The position numbers and the translations under genes were made by a program. 64,000 nucleotides of DNA from NCBI GenBank assembly GCA_001800285.1, contig MGVC01000081.1:52856-116855 (forward strand), given 5' to 3'. Numbering within the stretch: the stretch's first letter is position 1; each line of letters starts with the position of its first letter. Origin of the DNA: Elusimicrobia bacterium RIFOXYA2_FULL_39_19. GTDB lineage: Bacteria > Elusimicrobiota > Endomicrobiia > CG1-02-37-114 > XYA2-FULL-39-19. Under the pieces are notes generated by a model. That model saw nothing but the letters and a program-made list of their open reading frames with translations, did no database searches and was not told the DNA's origin. Of this stretch, positions 28,028 to 36,118 are shown piece after piece.

Positions 28028-29140
28028 ATGAACATATTTCTTGCAACATTTTTAACGGATTTAATTCTGTTTATTGTAGGCTTTTTTGTAATGTACAGAG
28101 CCGGCGAAAATAATTTTAGCAATCTGTTTTGCATGCTGCTGGGTATTGCCAACGGGTTCGGTTATATAGCCGCCAGTTTGATTTCCGGAAAAATTGTAAA
28201 CCAGAAAACCAGCAAGCCTATTCTTATAATCAGCACAATTGTAACAGTGGCTTCCTGCATAGCATTGCTCTGCCTTAAGGATTTCCTTTCAAACTTTTTA
28301 TTGCTTGTATTAATGGGTGCAAGCACATCTTTCTATTTTAATGCCTTTCAGTCTTTTATCCGCAACACTTCTTCCCGCGGTGAAATATTCAAAACCATGA
28401 GCACCTATACTTTTACCTGGAACTCCGGCATAGCGCTTGGTTTTTTAAGTTCCGGTTCTTTGTACCGTGCCGGCCCTGTAGCATTGTCTGTTTTAATGGT
28501 AATCTGCGGTATAGCCATAATGGGAATAATAAACGCCAGGCGCGTATCCGCTGAAACTGCTGTTGATAATGAGGCCCATTCCTTTAACGCAAACCCGTTT
28601 TATCTCTGGGTCGGCTGGATAATGATATTTTCTGTAAATTCCGTAGAAAGGTCTATACAAACTTTTTTTCCTGTCATTAGCGCGCAGAACAATTTGTCTC
28701 CTTTTTTATCCGGCATACCGCTGTTTCTTTTAATGGCGGCGCAGGGGACATTCAGCCTATATCTGGCAAAGAAAAAAAATTTATTTTATAATAAAAAAGC
28801 TGCCCTGTTGATTAATTTATCAGGGTTGCTTATTTTTACAGCCTTGTGGCTGTACCCGTCATACATAACTTATCTGGTTTGTTTTTTTCTTACAGGGCTT
28901 TACGGTTCATTTTGCTACATGTCAGCGGTGGTGTATGCAAACAACCATCATGAGAACCGCTCGCATAATGTGGGCATAAATGAAACCCTGGTAGGCATAA
29001 GCGGTATTACCGGCGTGGCAATGTCATCTTTTTTTATGGAATATTTTCCGGGCGCCGGATCACTTTATCTTATCTGCGCGCTGTATATTGTTGCGGCCAT
29101 AGTTTATATTTCCTTAATTCCCGAACATAAAAAAGCATAA
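28028..29140 (+). CDS. Major facilitator superfamily (MFS) transporter
   Basis: A 370-residue integral membrane protein with about ten to twelve hydrophobic helices and the usual two-half MFS layout. There is a central cytoplasmic region (about residues 175-190, RRVSAETAVDNEAH). The substrate cannot be read from sequence. The canonical motif A is degenerate, as in many small drug or sugar MFS proteins. It is followed after 15 bp by the malic enzyme gene, so co-transcription is likely, and a C4-dicarboxylate or related substrate is conceivable but unproven. Confidence 0.75.
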   Translation: MNIFLATFLTDLILFIVGFFVMYRAGENNFSNLFCMLLGIANGFGYIAASLISGKIVNQKTSKPILIISTIVTVASCIALLCLKDFLSNFLLLVLMGASTSFYFNAFQSFIRNTSSRGEIFKTMSTYTFTWNSGIALGFLSSGSLYRAGPVALSVLMVICGIAIMGIINARRVSAETAVDNEAHSFNANPFYLWVGWIMIFSVNSVERSIQTFFPVISAQNNLSPFLSGIPLFLLMAAQGTFSLYLAKKKNLFYNKKAALLINLSGLLIFTALWLYPSYITYLVCFFLTGLYGSFCYMSAVVYANNHHENRSHNVGINETLVGISGITGVAMSSFFMEYFPGAGSLYLICALYIVAAIVYISLIPEHKKA

Positions 29141-29155
29141 AAAGGAGAACCAGCC

Positions 29156-30487
29156 ATGCTTACAAAAGAAGAACTTTTAGAGAAAGCCAAAAAACCCTCA
29201 CAGGAAGCTATGAAACTGCACCCGTTTTACCAGGGCAAAATTGAAATTACCCCAAAATGCTGTATAAGAAGCATGGATGATTTTTCTATCTGGTACAGCC
29301 CGGGTGTGGCGGAGCCCTGTAAAGCCATAAATAAAAATAAAGACCTTTCCTTTGATTATACCAACAGAGCCAACTTAATTGCAGTTATTTCAGACGGCAC
29401 CCGTGTGCTGGGGTTGGGAAATATCGGCCCTGAAGCCGCCATGCCGGTAATGGAAGGCAAGGCTATGATTTTTAAATATCTCGGCGGGGTAGATGCCATA
29501 CCGCTGTGCCTTGATACCACAGACCCTAAAAAGTTTATTGAAACGGTAAAATTGCTTGAGCCGTCTTTCGGCGGTATTAACCTGGAAGACATAGAAATGC
29601 CCAAATGTTTTGAAATACTGGATACTTTAAGAAAAGAAATGAATATACCTGTCTGGCATGATGACCAGCAGGGTACCGCGCTTGTTACCGTAGCAGGATT
29701 TATAAATGCGCTGAAAGTAGTAGGCAAAAAAATTGACCGGGTAAAAATAGCCATGGTAGGCGCCGGGTCTGCAAATATCTGTACGGCCCGCATGCTTATA
29801 AAAGCGGGTGTAAATCCTGAAAATATTATTATGACTGATACCAAAGGCACTCTGCATAAAGGCAGAACTGAACTGCAGGAAAAATACAAAGAAAAATGGG
29901 AAATCTGCCAGAAAACAAATAAAAACAATGTGTTAGGCGGTATAGCCGAAGCCATGAAAGGCGCAGACGCACTGGTGGCACTTTCTACGCCCGGCCCGGA
30001 TATAATTAAAAAAGAATGGATAAAAGCCATGGCAAAAGATTCTATTGTTTTTGTCTGTGCAAACCCCATACCGGAAATCTGGCCGTGGGAAGCAAAAGAA
30101 GCCGGCGCAAGAATTGTAGCTACGGGCCGTTCGGATTTTCCAAACCAGGTAAATAATTCGCTGGGCTTTCCGGGCGTATTCCGCGGGGCGCTGGATGTGC
30201 GTGCAAAAACTATTACAGATGAAATGTGCATAGCTGCTGCCAATGAAATAGCAAAAGTGCAGGAAGATATAGGGCTTGATGACGAACATATAGTGCCTAC
30301 CATGGATAATTGGGAAGTGTATATAAGGGAAGCGGTGGCGGTAGGCTTGAAAGCCATAGAACAGGGTGTAGCCAGAAAAATCCTTACAAAAGAAGAATTG
30401 CGCGCCAATGCAGAAAAAGTTATTAAAAGATCGCGGGATGAAGTGAAATTTTTAATGGAAAAAGGTATAATAAAGATGCCGGAGTAG
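29156..30487 (+). CDS. NAD(P)-dependent malic enzyme
   Basis: It oxidatively decarboxylates malate to pyruvate. The 443-residue protein is the short form without the C-terminal phosphotransacetylase-like domain. Signatures are YSPGVAEPCKAI near residue 43, SDGTRVLGLGNIGPEA near 80, DDQQGTA near 165 (metal and active site), the Rossmann motif AMVGAGSANICTA near 198 and ANPIPEIWPWEA near 302. It starts a metabolic run malic enzyme-fumarase alpha-fumarase beta-panD, which links malate, fumarate and pyruvate. Confidence 0.93.
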   Translation: MLTKEELLEKAKKPSQEAMKLHPFYQGKIEITPKCCIRSMDDFSIWYSPGVAEPCKAINKNKDLSFDYTNRANLIAVISDGTRVLGLGNIGPEAAMPVMEGKAMIFKYLGGVDAIPLCLDTTDPKKFIETVKLLEPSFGGINLEDIEMPKCFEILDTLRKEMNIPVWHDDQQGTALVTVAGFINALKVVGKKIDRVKIAMVGAGSANICTARMLIKAGVNPENIIMTDTKGTLHKGRTELQEKYKEKWEICQKTNKNNVLGGIAEAMKGADALVALSTPGPDIIKKEWIKAMAKDSIVFVCANPIPEIWPWEAKEAGARIVATGRSDFPNQVNNSLGFPGVFRGALDVRAKTITDEMCIAAANEIAKVQEDIGLDDEHIVPTMDNWEVYIREAVAVGLKAIEQGVARKILTKEELRANAEKVIKRSRDEVKFLMEKGIIKMPE

Positions 30488-30506
30488 TTACCCCGCATCT
30501 TTAAAG

Positions 30507-31355
30507 GTGAAAAAAATGCATAACGTAGACGTGAAAACAATCAGCTATGAAGTCAGAAGGTCCTGTATTGAAGCCAATTGTGTCATAAGGCCGGATATCC
30601 TCAATGCCATGAAAAAGGCTAAAAGTATTGAAACCGGCCTCGCAAACAGTATTTTAGAGGAACTTATCCAAAACAGTATTATTGCGCAAAAAGAAATGAT
30701 GCCCATCTGCCAGGATACGGGTGTGACCTGCGTGTTTGTGGAAATGGGTGACAACGTGCACATAACAGGCGGGAACCTTAATGATGCCATAAACGAAGGC
30801 GTAAGGCAGGCGTACAAAGACGGTTTTTTGCGAAAATCCATTGTTGAAGACCCGTTATTTAGAAAAAATACGCGGGATAACACTCCCGCTATAATTCACA
30901 CCGATATTGTAAAAGGCACTGATTTAAAAATAATGATAATGCCCAAGGGCGCCGGTTCGGAAAATATGAGCCGCATAAAAAATTTCAGCCCCAATGCTAC
31001 CACCGAATCCATAGAAGATTTTATTATTGAAACAGTTATCACCGGAGGAGCCAATGCCTGTCCGCCGCTGATTGTGGGCGTGGGTATAGGCGGAAACATG
31101 GATTATGCCATGGTGCTGGCAAAAAAAGCTTTCTTCAGGGAAATAGGTTCAAAGAACAAAAAACCACCTTATGCCGAACTGGAAAAAGTATTGCTTGATA
31201 AAATAAACAAAACCGGCTTAGGCCCGCAGGGTCTTGGCGGAAAAACTACCGCTTTTGCAGTGCACATAGAGACCCATCCGTGCCATATAGCCTCATTGCC
31301 CGTAGCGGTAAATTTAAGTTGTCACGTCACAAGGACGAGAACTATAAACCTATGA
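30507..31355 (+). CDS. Fumarate hydratase (class I) alpha subunit
   Basis: The N-terminal half of a two-subunit, iron-sulfur (class I) fumarase/L-tartrate dehydratase. In 282 residues the three expected cluster cysteines are present in CQDTG (near 74), GANACPP (near 188) and LSCHVTR (near 272). It is shorter than single-chain FumA because the beta domain is a separate gene. The stop overlaps the beta-subunit start by 4 bp (ATGA). Given the adjacent malic enzyme, a fumarate/malate role is more likely than tartrate. Confidence 0.92.
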   Translation: MKKMHNVDVKTISYEVRRSCIEANCVIRPDILNAMKKAKSIETGLANSILEELIQNSIIAQKEMMPICQDTGVTCVFVEMGDNVHITGGNLNDAINEGVRQAYKDGFLRKSIVEDPLFRKNTRDNTPAIIHTDIVKGTDLKIMIMPKGAGSENMSRIKNFSPNATTESIEDFIIETVITGGANACPPLIVGVGIGGNMDYAMVLAKKAFFREIGSKNKKPPYAELEKVLLDKINKTGLGPQGLGGKTTAFAVHIETHPCHIASLPVAVNLSCHVTRTRTINL

Positions 31356-31909
31356 AAACAATAAAAATTACCACACCGATTACCAAAGAAACAGTAAAAA
31401 GTTTAAAAGCAGGAGACCGCGTTTTTATTTCAGGCACCATTTACACTGCCAGAGACACGGCGCACAAAAGAATTTTTGAGTTGATAGCCAACAAAGAAAA
31501 ACTGCCCTTTGAACTTGAAGGCGCAGTTATTTATTATGTAGGCCCATCGCCGGCTAAACCGGGCCAGGTTATAGGCTCGGCAGGCCCCACCACCAGCAGC
31601 AGAATGGACAGTTTTACACCAATCTTGCTTGAAAAAGGCCTTAAGGGCATGATAGGCAAAGGTAAAAGGTCACCGGATGTTATTAAAGCAATCAAAAAAT
31701 ATAAAGCTGTTTATTTTGCCGCTACCGGTGGAGCAGCTGCCTTGCTGGCCAAAACGGTAAAAGACAGCGACCTGATAGCATTTTTTGAGCTGGGCACCGA
31801 AGCTATTTACAAACTGGAAGTAAAAGATTTTCCTGCCATAGTAATCAACGATATGTACGGCAATGATTTGTACGAAAAGGTTGGGGGCTCTAAGTTATGG
31901 AAGATATAA
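31352..31909 (+). CDS. Fumarate hydratase (class I) beta subunit
   Basis: The C-terminal domain partner of the preceding subunit, 185 residues when started at ATG 31352, which overlaps the alpha stop as ATGA. The ORF track start at 31280 would overlap by 76 bp and is not needed. Signatures are LKAGDRVFISGTIYTARD, the GPTTSSRMD active-site segment near residue 85, and the TGGAAAL region near 130. It completes the [4Fe-4S] hydratase heterotetramer. Confidence 0.92.
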   Translation: MKTIKITTPITKETVKSLKAGDRVFISGTIYTARDTAHKRIFELIANKEKLPFELEGAVIYYVGPSPAKPGQVIGSAGPTTSSRMDSFTPILLEKGLKGMIGKGKRSPDVIKAIKKYKAVYFAATGGAAALLAKTVKDSDLIAFFELGTEAIYKLEVKDFPAIVINDMYGNDLYEKVGGSKLWKI

Positions 31910-32289
31910 AAAAATTTTCCGGAAAAAGACATACCGGGTTGAGGCTGATGTGCAAAAGCAAAATTCAGCGGCCTACGGTAACGGAAAAAAATATAAATTA
32001 TGCCGGAAGCATAAAAATAGATGAAGCCCTGCTGGAAAAAGCGGATATTCTGCCGTATGAAGTGGTGCTTATAGTGAATGTCTCCACCGGCGCCAGGTTT
32101 GAAACCTATACAATTCCCGGGAAAAGAAACTCAGGTATCATTGGTTTGCAGGGCGGGACAGCGCGGCTGGGCGAAATCGGCGATAAACTAATAATTATTT
32201 CTTCAACTTACATAGAAACAGAAACTGCTTTAACCCATAAACCAAAATTAGTATTTGTAAACGAAAAAAACAAAGCTGTTTCCAGATAG
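31897..32289 (+). CDS. panD: Aspartate 1-decarboxylase
   Basis: It makes beta-alanine for coenzyme A synthesis. PanD is a pyruvoyl enzyme that self-cleaves at Gly-Ser; here the site is in NYAGSIKID. The canonical N-terminus (K)SKIQRPTVTE begins at an internal methionine (ATG 31948), so the 130-residue ORF carries a 17-residue extension. I keep the 31897 start because a GGGGG site precedes it at a good distance, whereas 31948 has only a too-close GAGG. It overlaps the fumarase beta gene by 13 bp. The C-terminal tail after VGDKLIII is longer than usual. Confidence 0.88.
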   Translation: MEDIKKFSGKRHTGLRLMCKSKIQRPTVTEKNINYAGSIKIDEALLEKADILPYEVVLIVNVSTGARFETYTIPGKRNSGIIGLQGGTARLGEIGDKLIIISSTYIETETALTHKPKLVFVNEKNKAVSR

Positions 32290-32341
32290 TATTTCAAAAC
32301 ATTAGTGTGTTTCCGCGGACTTGTCCTAAGGAAGTCACCAG

Positions 32342-33625
32342 ATGAAAAACCAGAAACCCAGCATCAAAGAAACAACTCTTGCCATCCCTACCTATCTTTT
32401 AGGTCCCGAAGACAAAAACCCGCATTTTTCGCACGTCATTGATAAACCCGTTTATCCCTACAGCATGCTGGATGAAATAACCACCGTAAAAAAAAGTAAA
32501 AACTACCGCGCTATAGTTATGGAAAACAGTTTTATTAAACTGATAATTCTTCCGGATTTAGGCGGCAGAATTTATAGTATTTATGATAAAACCATAAATC
32601 AGGAAGTACTGTATAAAAATCACGTTATTAAACCTTCCTTAATTGCTTTGCGCGGAGCATGGATTTCTGCCGGCATAGAATTCAATTACTTTTTCTTCGG
32701 CCACAGCGTTACCACTATTTCACCGGTAGATTATGCAATTAGTTCCGAGGATGACAAATGCACGCTTACTATTGGCGGAGTGGATAAGATATACCAGATG
32801 AAATGGGCTGTCTCCATAACACTCTATAGCGATAAATCCTACATTGAAATAGGTATAAAACTTTTTAATACATCCCAGTTCAGGTATCCAAACTATTTCT
32901 GGACAAATGTGGGCCTGCCGGCCACCAGGGACATGCAGTTTATCTGCCCAACAAAAGAAATAATGATGAGCTGGTGTTCCGGAGGCATTCAGTACCCTGT
33001 TTATGAAAGCAAGGATATGAGCTGGTATAAAAATCACGAATATGCGGTAGATTTGTACGGCAGTCTTTCCACCGAAGATTATTTCGGCGCCTATTACCAT
33101 AAAAATGACTACGGCCTTATACACATTGCAAAACACAAAGACTGCCCGGGCAAGAAGTTTTTTACCTGGGGCAATAACCCGCAGGGGCATGCCTGGACGA
33201 AAATACTTACAGACCATGCCGGCCCGTATGTGGAAATTCAGTCCGGCAGGTTTATGACCCAGCATGAACAGGAATTCATAAGGCCTTTTTCAACAGAGTC
33301 CTGGAAAGAACACTGGTATGTATTAAAAGGTTTAGGCGGGGTAAGTTATGCGAATTCAAAAGCGGCTTTTAACATAACAGCAGAGAAAAAAGGTTCGGAT
33401 TTAAAGATAAAAGTTAAAATTAATACTACAAGTGCTGTTGCGGGAGCAATACTTAACGTGAAATCAAAAGGAAAAATTATTTATACATTTAGCGCCGATT
33501 TAAAACCGGAACAGGTATTCATGAAAAATATAGCCATTCCAAAAAATAAAACAGGTAAAGAACTTATACTTGAGCTTATAGATTCAAAAGGTGAATGTCT
33601 TGCAGAATATAAAAAAGAAATCTGA
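32342..33625 (+). CDS. DUF5107 (aldose-epimerase-like) protein; likely N-terminal part of a split DUF5107-TPR protein
   Basis: A 427-residue beta-rich protein of the DUF5107 type, related to galactose-mutarotase folds. Conserved stretches are LPDLGGRIYSIYDKTINQE, SAGIEFNYFFFGHSVTTISP, NYFWTNVG and HAGPYVEIQSGR. Family proteins often carry TPR repeats C-terminally on the same chain (~1000-1100 residues in total) and are linked to glycan metabolism. Here the TPR part is a separate ORF in another frame overlapping by 35 bp, right at an A6 tract. Either a coupled gene pair or a frameshift fits. There is no signal peptide, so it is probably cytoplasmic. Confidence 0.75.
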   Translation: MKNQKPSIKETTLAIPTYLLGPEDKNPHFSHVIDKPVYPYSMLDEITTVKKSKNYRAIVMENSFIKLIILPDLGGRIYSIYDKTINQEVLYKNHVIKPSLIALRGAWISAGIEFNYFFFGHSVTTISPVDYAISSEDDKCTLTIGGVDKIYQMKWAVSITLYSDKSYIEIGIKLFNTSQFRYPNYFWTNVGLPATRDMQFICPTKEIMMSWCSGGIQYPVYESKDMSWYKNHEYAVDLYGSLSTEDYFGAYYHKNDYGLIHIAKHKDCPGKKFFTWGNNPQGHAWTKILTDHAGPYVEIQSGRFMTQHEQEFIRPFSTESWKEHWYVLKGLGGVSYANSKAAFNITAEKKGSDLKIKVKINTTSAVAGAILNVKSKGKIIYTFSADLKPEQVFMKNIAIPKNKTGKELILELIDSKGECLAEYKKEI

Positions 33626-35534
33626 ATATCCCGGTGCCCCAGCCGTGCATGAAAAACTGTACCATAAAGGTTTAAGCCTTTTAAAAACTGCGCACAGGGA
33701 AAAAGCCAAAGCGGTATTTAACAGTATAAAAGCCACAGGCCCGTTAATGGCGCAGGTATATTCCTGCCTGGGTGAAATACATCACCAGATGCACCAGGAT
33801 GATGATGCAGAAAAATATTTTCTGCAGGCTTTAAAGATAAATAAAACAAACCCTGACGCCAGATTTTACTATAGTATGGTTTTGAATCAGCAGGATAAAT
33901 CCAAGAAGATGAACAAACTGCTCTTGGGCCTTACAAAAACAAGCCAGTACAACAGTATTGCCAATTATGTGCTGGCTTATTTAGCCCTCAGGGCAGGAAA
34001 ATATGCGCAGGCAGAAAAATATATAATTGACAGCCTGAAAACTAACCCGGAAAACCTGAAATCATACTTTTTACATTTGATTTGTCTGAGAAAAGAGCGT
34101 AAATATAATGAAGCCTATAGTGTTCTTGAAAAAGCAGTTGCCTTAGACCCTACAAGCTATCTTTTCCGCAGTGAACACAAAATACTTACAAAAGAATCAG
34201 CCTTGCCGGTTAAACTGCAAAAACTGCCGGAGCTTGTATCTTTGGAATATGACGAACTTTCCATAAACACAGCCATAGAATACATGAACTGCAAATTACT
34301 GCAGGATGCATATTTTATACTTACTGACGCCCTGAAACTTCAGAAAACAAAAACCAACCCGCTTTTTTACTACACTCTGGGTTATATTTTAAATGCAACA
34401 GGCCAGAAGGAAGAAGCAAAAAAATATTTCAAGACAGCATCAGAAATTAACAGCACTTATTTTATGCCGTACAGGTATGAAATAATAAGCATAATGGAAG
34501 TTGCCTTAACAGCAAACCCCAAAGACGGCATGGGCTATTATCATTACGGGAATATGCTTTTTGCGGCAGACCGGTTTGACGAAGCTATTGATGCCTGGAA
34601 AAAAGCAGTTCTTCTGCTTAACAACACAAATGCTACGGTTTACCGTAACCTGGGCATGGCGTACAGCAGTGTAAAAGCTGATCTTTTGGAAAGTGTGAAA
34701 TATTACAGAAAAGCCGTTGCTATAGACCCGCTGGACTGCCGGTTGTACCACGAATTGGATGAAATTTATTCTGAACTTGATATGCATCATGAAAGAACGT
34801 ATCTGCTTGAAAGTGCGCCGAAAAAAATAAAAAACCATCCTAAAATACTCAAAAGATGGGCTTATCTTTATTGCGGACTGCAGGAATATGAAAAAGGCAT
34901 AAAACTTCTTGAAGTTAACAGGTTCGCTTTCAGCGAAGGCGGTTATGACACCATTAATTTATACAAGTATATGTGTATTTCCCTGGGCAAAAGCCTGTGC
35001 AAACAAAAAAAATACCGGAAAGCAATTACCTGTTTTCATAAATCAGTCTGGTACCCGTCCACTCTGGGCATAGAGCTTAAATTTGTACATAACCTGCAGG
35101 GGTTATATGAATTAGGCAAAGCCTGCCTGCAGACAGGGGAAAAACAAAAAGCAAAACAATACTGGCAGAAAATTACAAAAAGCATTTCCATTACGGGCAC
35201 CCATATGAGATATTACCAGGCATTGGCATACCAACAGCTGGGCAAACCCCAGGAAGCTCAGAAAATATTTAATGAACTGATTGTGAAAAACACCGAAAGG
35301 CAGAAAAACAGGGAAGTCCAGGAACCGCTTTCCGCTGGTGAAAAGAGTGTCTTGTCTTTAACAAGAAATGAAAAAGAAATGATTTCTTACCTGTATTATG
35401 TCAAGGGCCTGGGCTATCTGGGCCAAAATAACAGGCAAAAGGCAAAAGAAAACTTCGTAAAAAGTATAAATAAATACCCGCATTTGCGTTGGGCGCAGGC
35501 GGCACTGGATGAATTATTACAGGAGGAAGTATAA
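33591..35534 (+). CDS. TPR-repeat protein (likely C-terminal part of the DUF5107 protein)
   Basis: A 647-residue all-helical protein made of tandem tetratricopeptide-type repeats (for example AEKYFLQALKINKTNPDA, EAIDAWKKAVLLL, SVKYYRKAVAID, EAQKIFNELI). The start is a GTG (33591) inside the 3' end of the DUF5107 gene. Removing one A from the AAAAAAG tract at ~33612-33617 would join the two frames into a ~1060-residue protein, the size of fused homologues. If separate, the two would be translationally coupled. TPRs mediate protein-protein contacts; no enzyme motif is present. Confidence 0.8.
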   Translation: MNVLQNIKKKSEYPGAPAVHEKLYHKGLSLLKTAHREKAKAVFNSIKATGPLMAQVYSCLGEIHHQMHQDDDAEKYFLQALKINKTNPDARFYYSMVLNQQDKSKKMNKLLLGLTKTSQYNSIANYVLAYLALRAGKYAQAEKYIIDSLKTNPENLKSYFLHLICLRKERKYNEAYSVLEKAVALDPTSYLFRSEHKILTKESALPVKLQKLPELVSLEYDELSINTAIEYMNCKLLQDAYFILTDALKLQKTKTNPLFYYTLGYILNATGQKEEAKKYFKTASEINSTYFMPYRYEIISIMEVALTANPKDGMGYYHYGNMLFAADRFDEAIDAWKKAVLLLNNTNATVYRNLGMAYSSVKADLLESVKYYRKAVAIDPLDCRLYHELDEIYSELDMHHERTYLLESAPKKIKNHPKILKRWAYLYCGLQEYEKGIKLLEVNRFAFSEGGYDTINLYKYMCISLGKSLCKQKKYRKAITCFHKSVWYPSTLGIELKFVHNLQGLYELGKACLQTGEKQKAKQYWQKITKSISITGTHMRYYQALAYQQLGKPQEAQKIFNELIVKNTERQKNREVQEPLSAGEKSVLSLTRNEKEMISYLYYVKGLGYLGQNNRQKAKENFVKSINKYPHLRWAQAALDELLQEEV

Positions 35535-35882
35535 ATGTTCAGATTAATCGGTTTGTTTGCATTAGTACCGGCAACAATGTTTTTGACTGTCAGTTTCTTT
35601 GTTCTGTTTGCAGTAAGCAAAGCAGAAAAAGACGGCCTTAAAAAGCTGGGTAAAACCGTCGCAGTGCTTTTATGGATTTGCGCAGGCTTGGTTTTAACAG
35701 CAGGCGTAGCAACAATGATTAAAGGCCATTGTCCGTTGATGCCCCGTATGGCAGGCTGCCATAAAATGGGCCCCATGGCCGGTGGTGAAGGTTTTGATAA
35801 AAAGTGTTGCGATATGAAGTGTGATGATATGCCCTGTACACCGGAAGAAAAAGCAAAGATGATGAAAGGTTCAAAGAAGTAG
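35535..35882 (+). CDS. Small membrane protein with Cys/Met-rich, probably metal-binding tail
   Basis: This 115-residue protein starts directly after the TPR gene's stop. It has two transmembrane helices (about residues 3-27 and 38-62) and a polar tail (about 68-115) rich in Cys, Met, His and acidic residues: CPLMPRMAGCHKMG, KCCDMKCDDMPC. Such tails often bind copper, zinc or other soft metals. No named family was recognised. It ends the long plus-strand run and is followed by a terminator. Confidence 0.7.
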   Translation: MFRLIGLFALVPATMFLTVSFFVLFAVSKAEKDGLKKLGKTVAVLLWICAGLVLTAGVATMIKGHCPLMPRMAGCHKMGPMAGGEGFDKKCCDMKCDDMPCTPEEKAKMMKGSKK

Positions 35883-35915
35883 ATAAACCGCAGTATAATC
35901 AGAAAGAATTACTAG

Positions 35916-35944
35916 AGGCTGGCTTTCTTGCCGGCCTTTTTTTA
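35916..35944 (+). terminator. Intrinsic terminator after the Cys/Met-rich protein gene
   Basis: An 8-bp stem AGGCTGGC/GCCGGCCT (one T-G pair) with a 5-nt loop is followed by a run of seven T. Confidence 0.85.
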
Positions 35945-35987
35945 TGATTGAATTGTGTTTTTTCTTATAAACTTATCATTTGTTCTC

Positions 35988-36022
35988 ACTAATCACGTAA
36001 TCATTTAACGACTAACCACAAT
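35988..36022. repeat. Half copy of the GTGNNTAN octamer-array repeat
   Basis: CACTAATCACGTAATCATTTAACG... is the complement-strand arm of the inverted octamer array found complete at 51138, 52794, 55706 and 57364. Only one arm is present here, upstream of the giant fibronectin-III gene. Confidence 0.6.
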
Positions 36023-36118
36023 GTTTTTTATTCTTTACAACACATTTCTAATTATCTAAAATGTAGGCGTCCTTTCCAACGAAAAACTAAAAAAAATAAA
36101 CCCGTCTCCGGAGGCCTC

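Noticed and set aside
29356-30540. 394-aa minus-strand ORF
   Set aside because: It lies fully antisense to the malic enzyme gene, which has all family motifs. The low-complexity Ser/Ala/Phe composition is a typical shadow of a coding strand.
33612-33618. Programmed -1 frameshift at AAAAAAG between the DUF5107 and TPR ORFs
   Set aside because: The heptamer looks classical, but the zero-frame codons are TAT AAA AAA G and the needed shift is +1, so the standard -1 mechanism does not fit.
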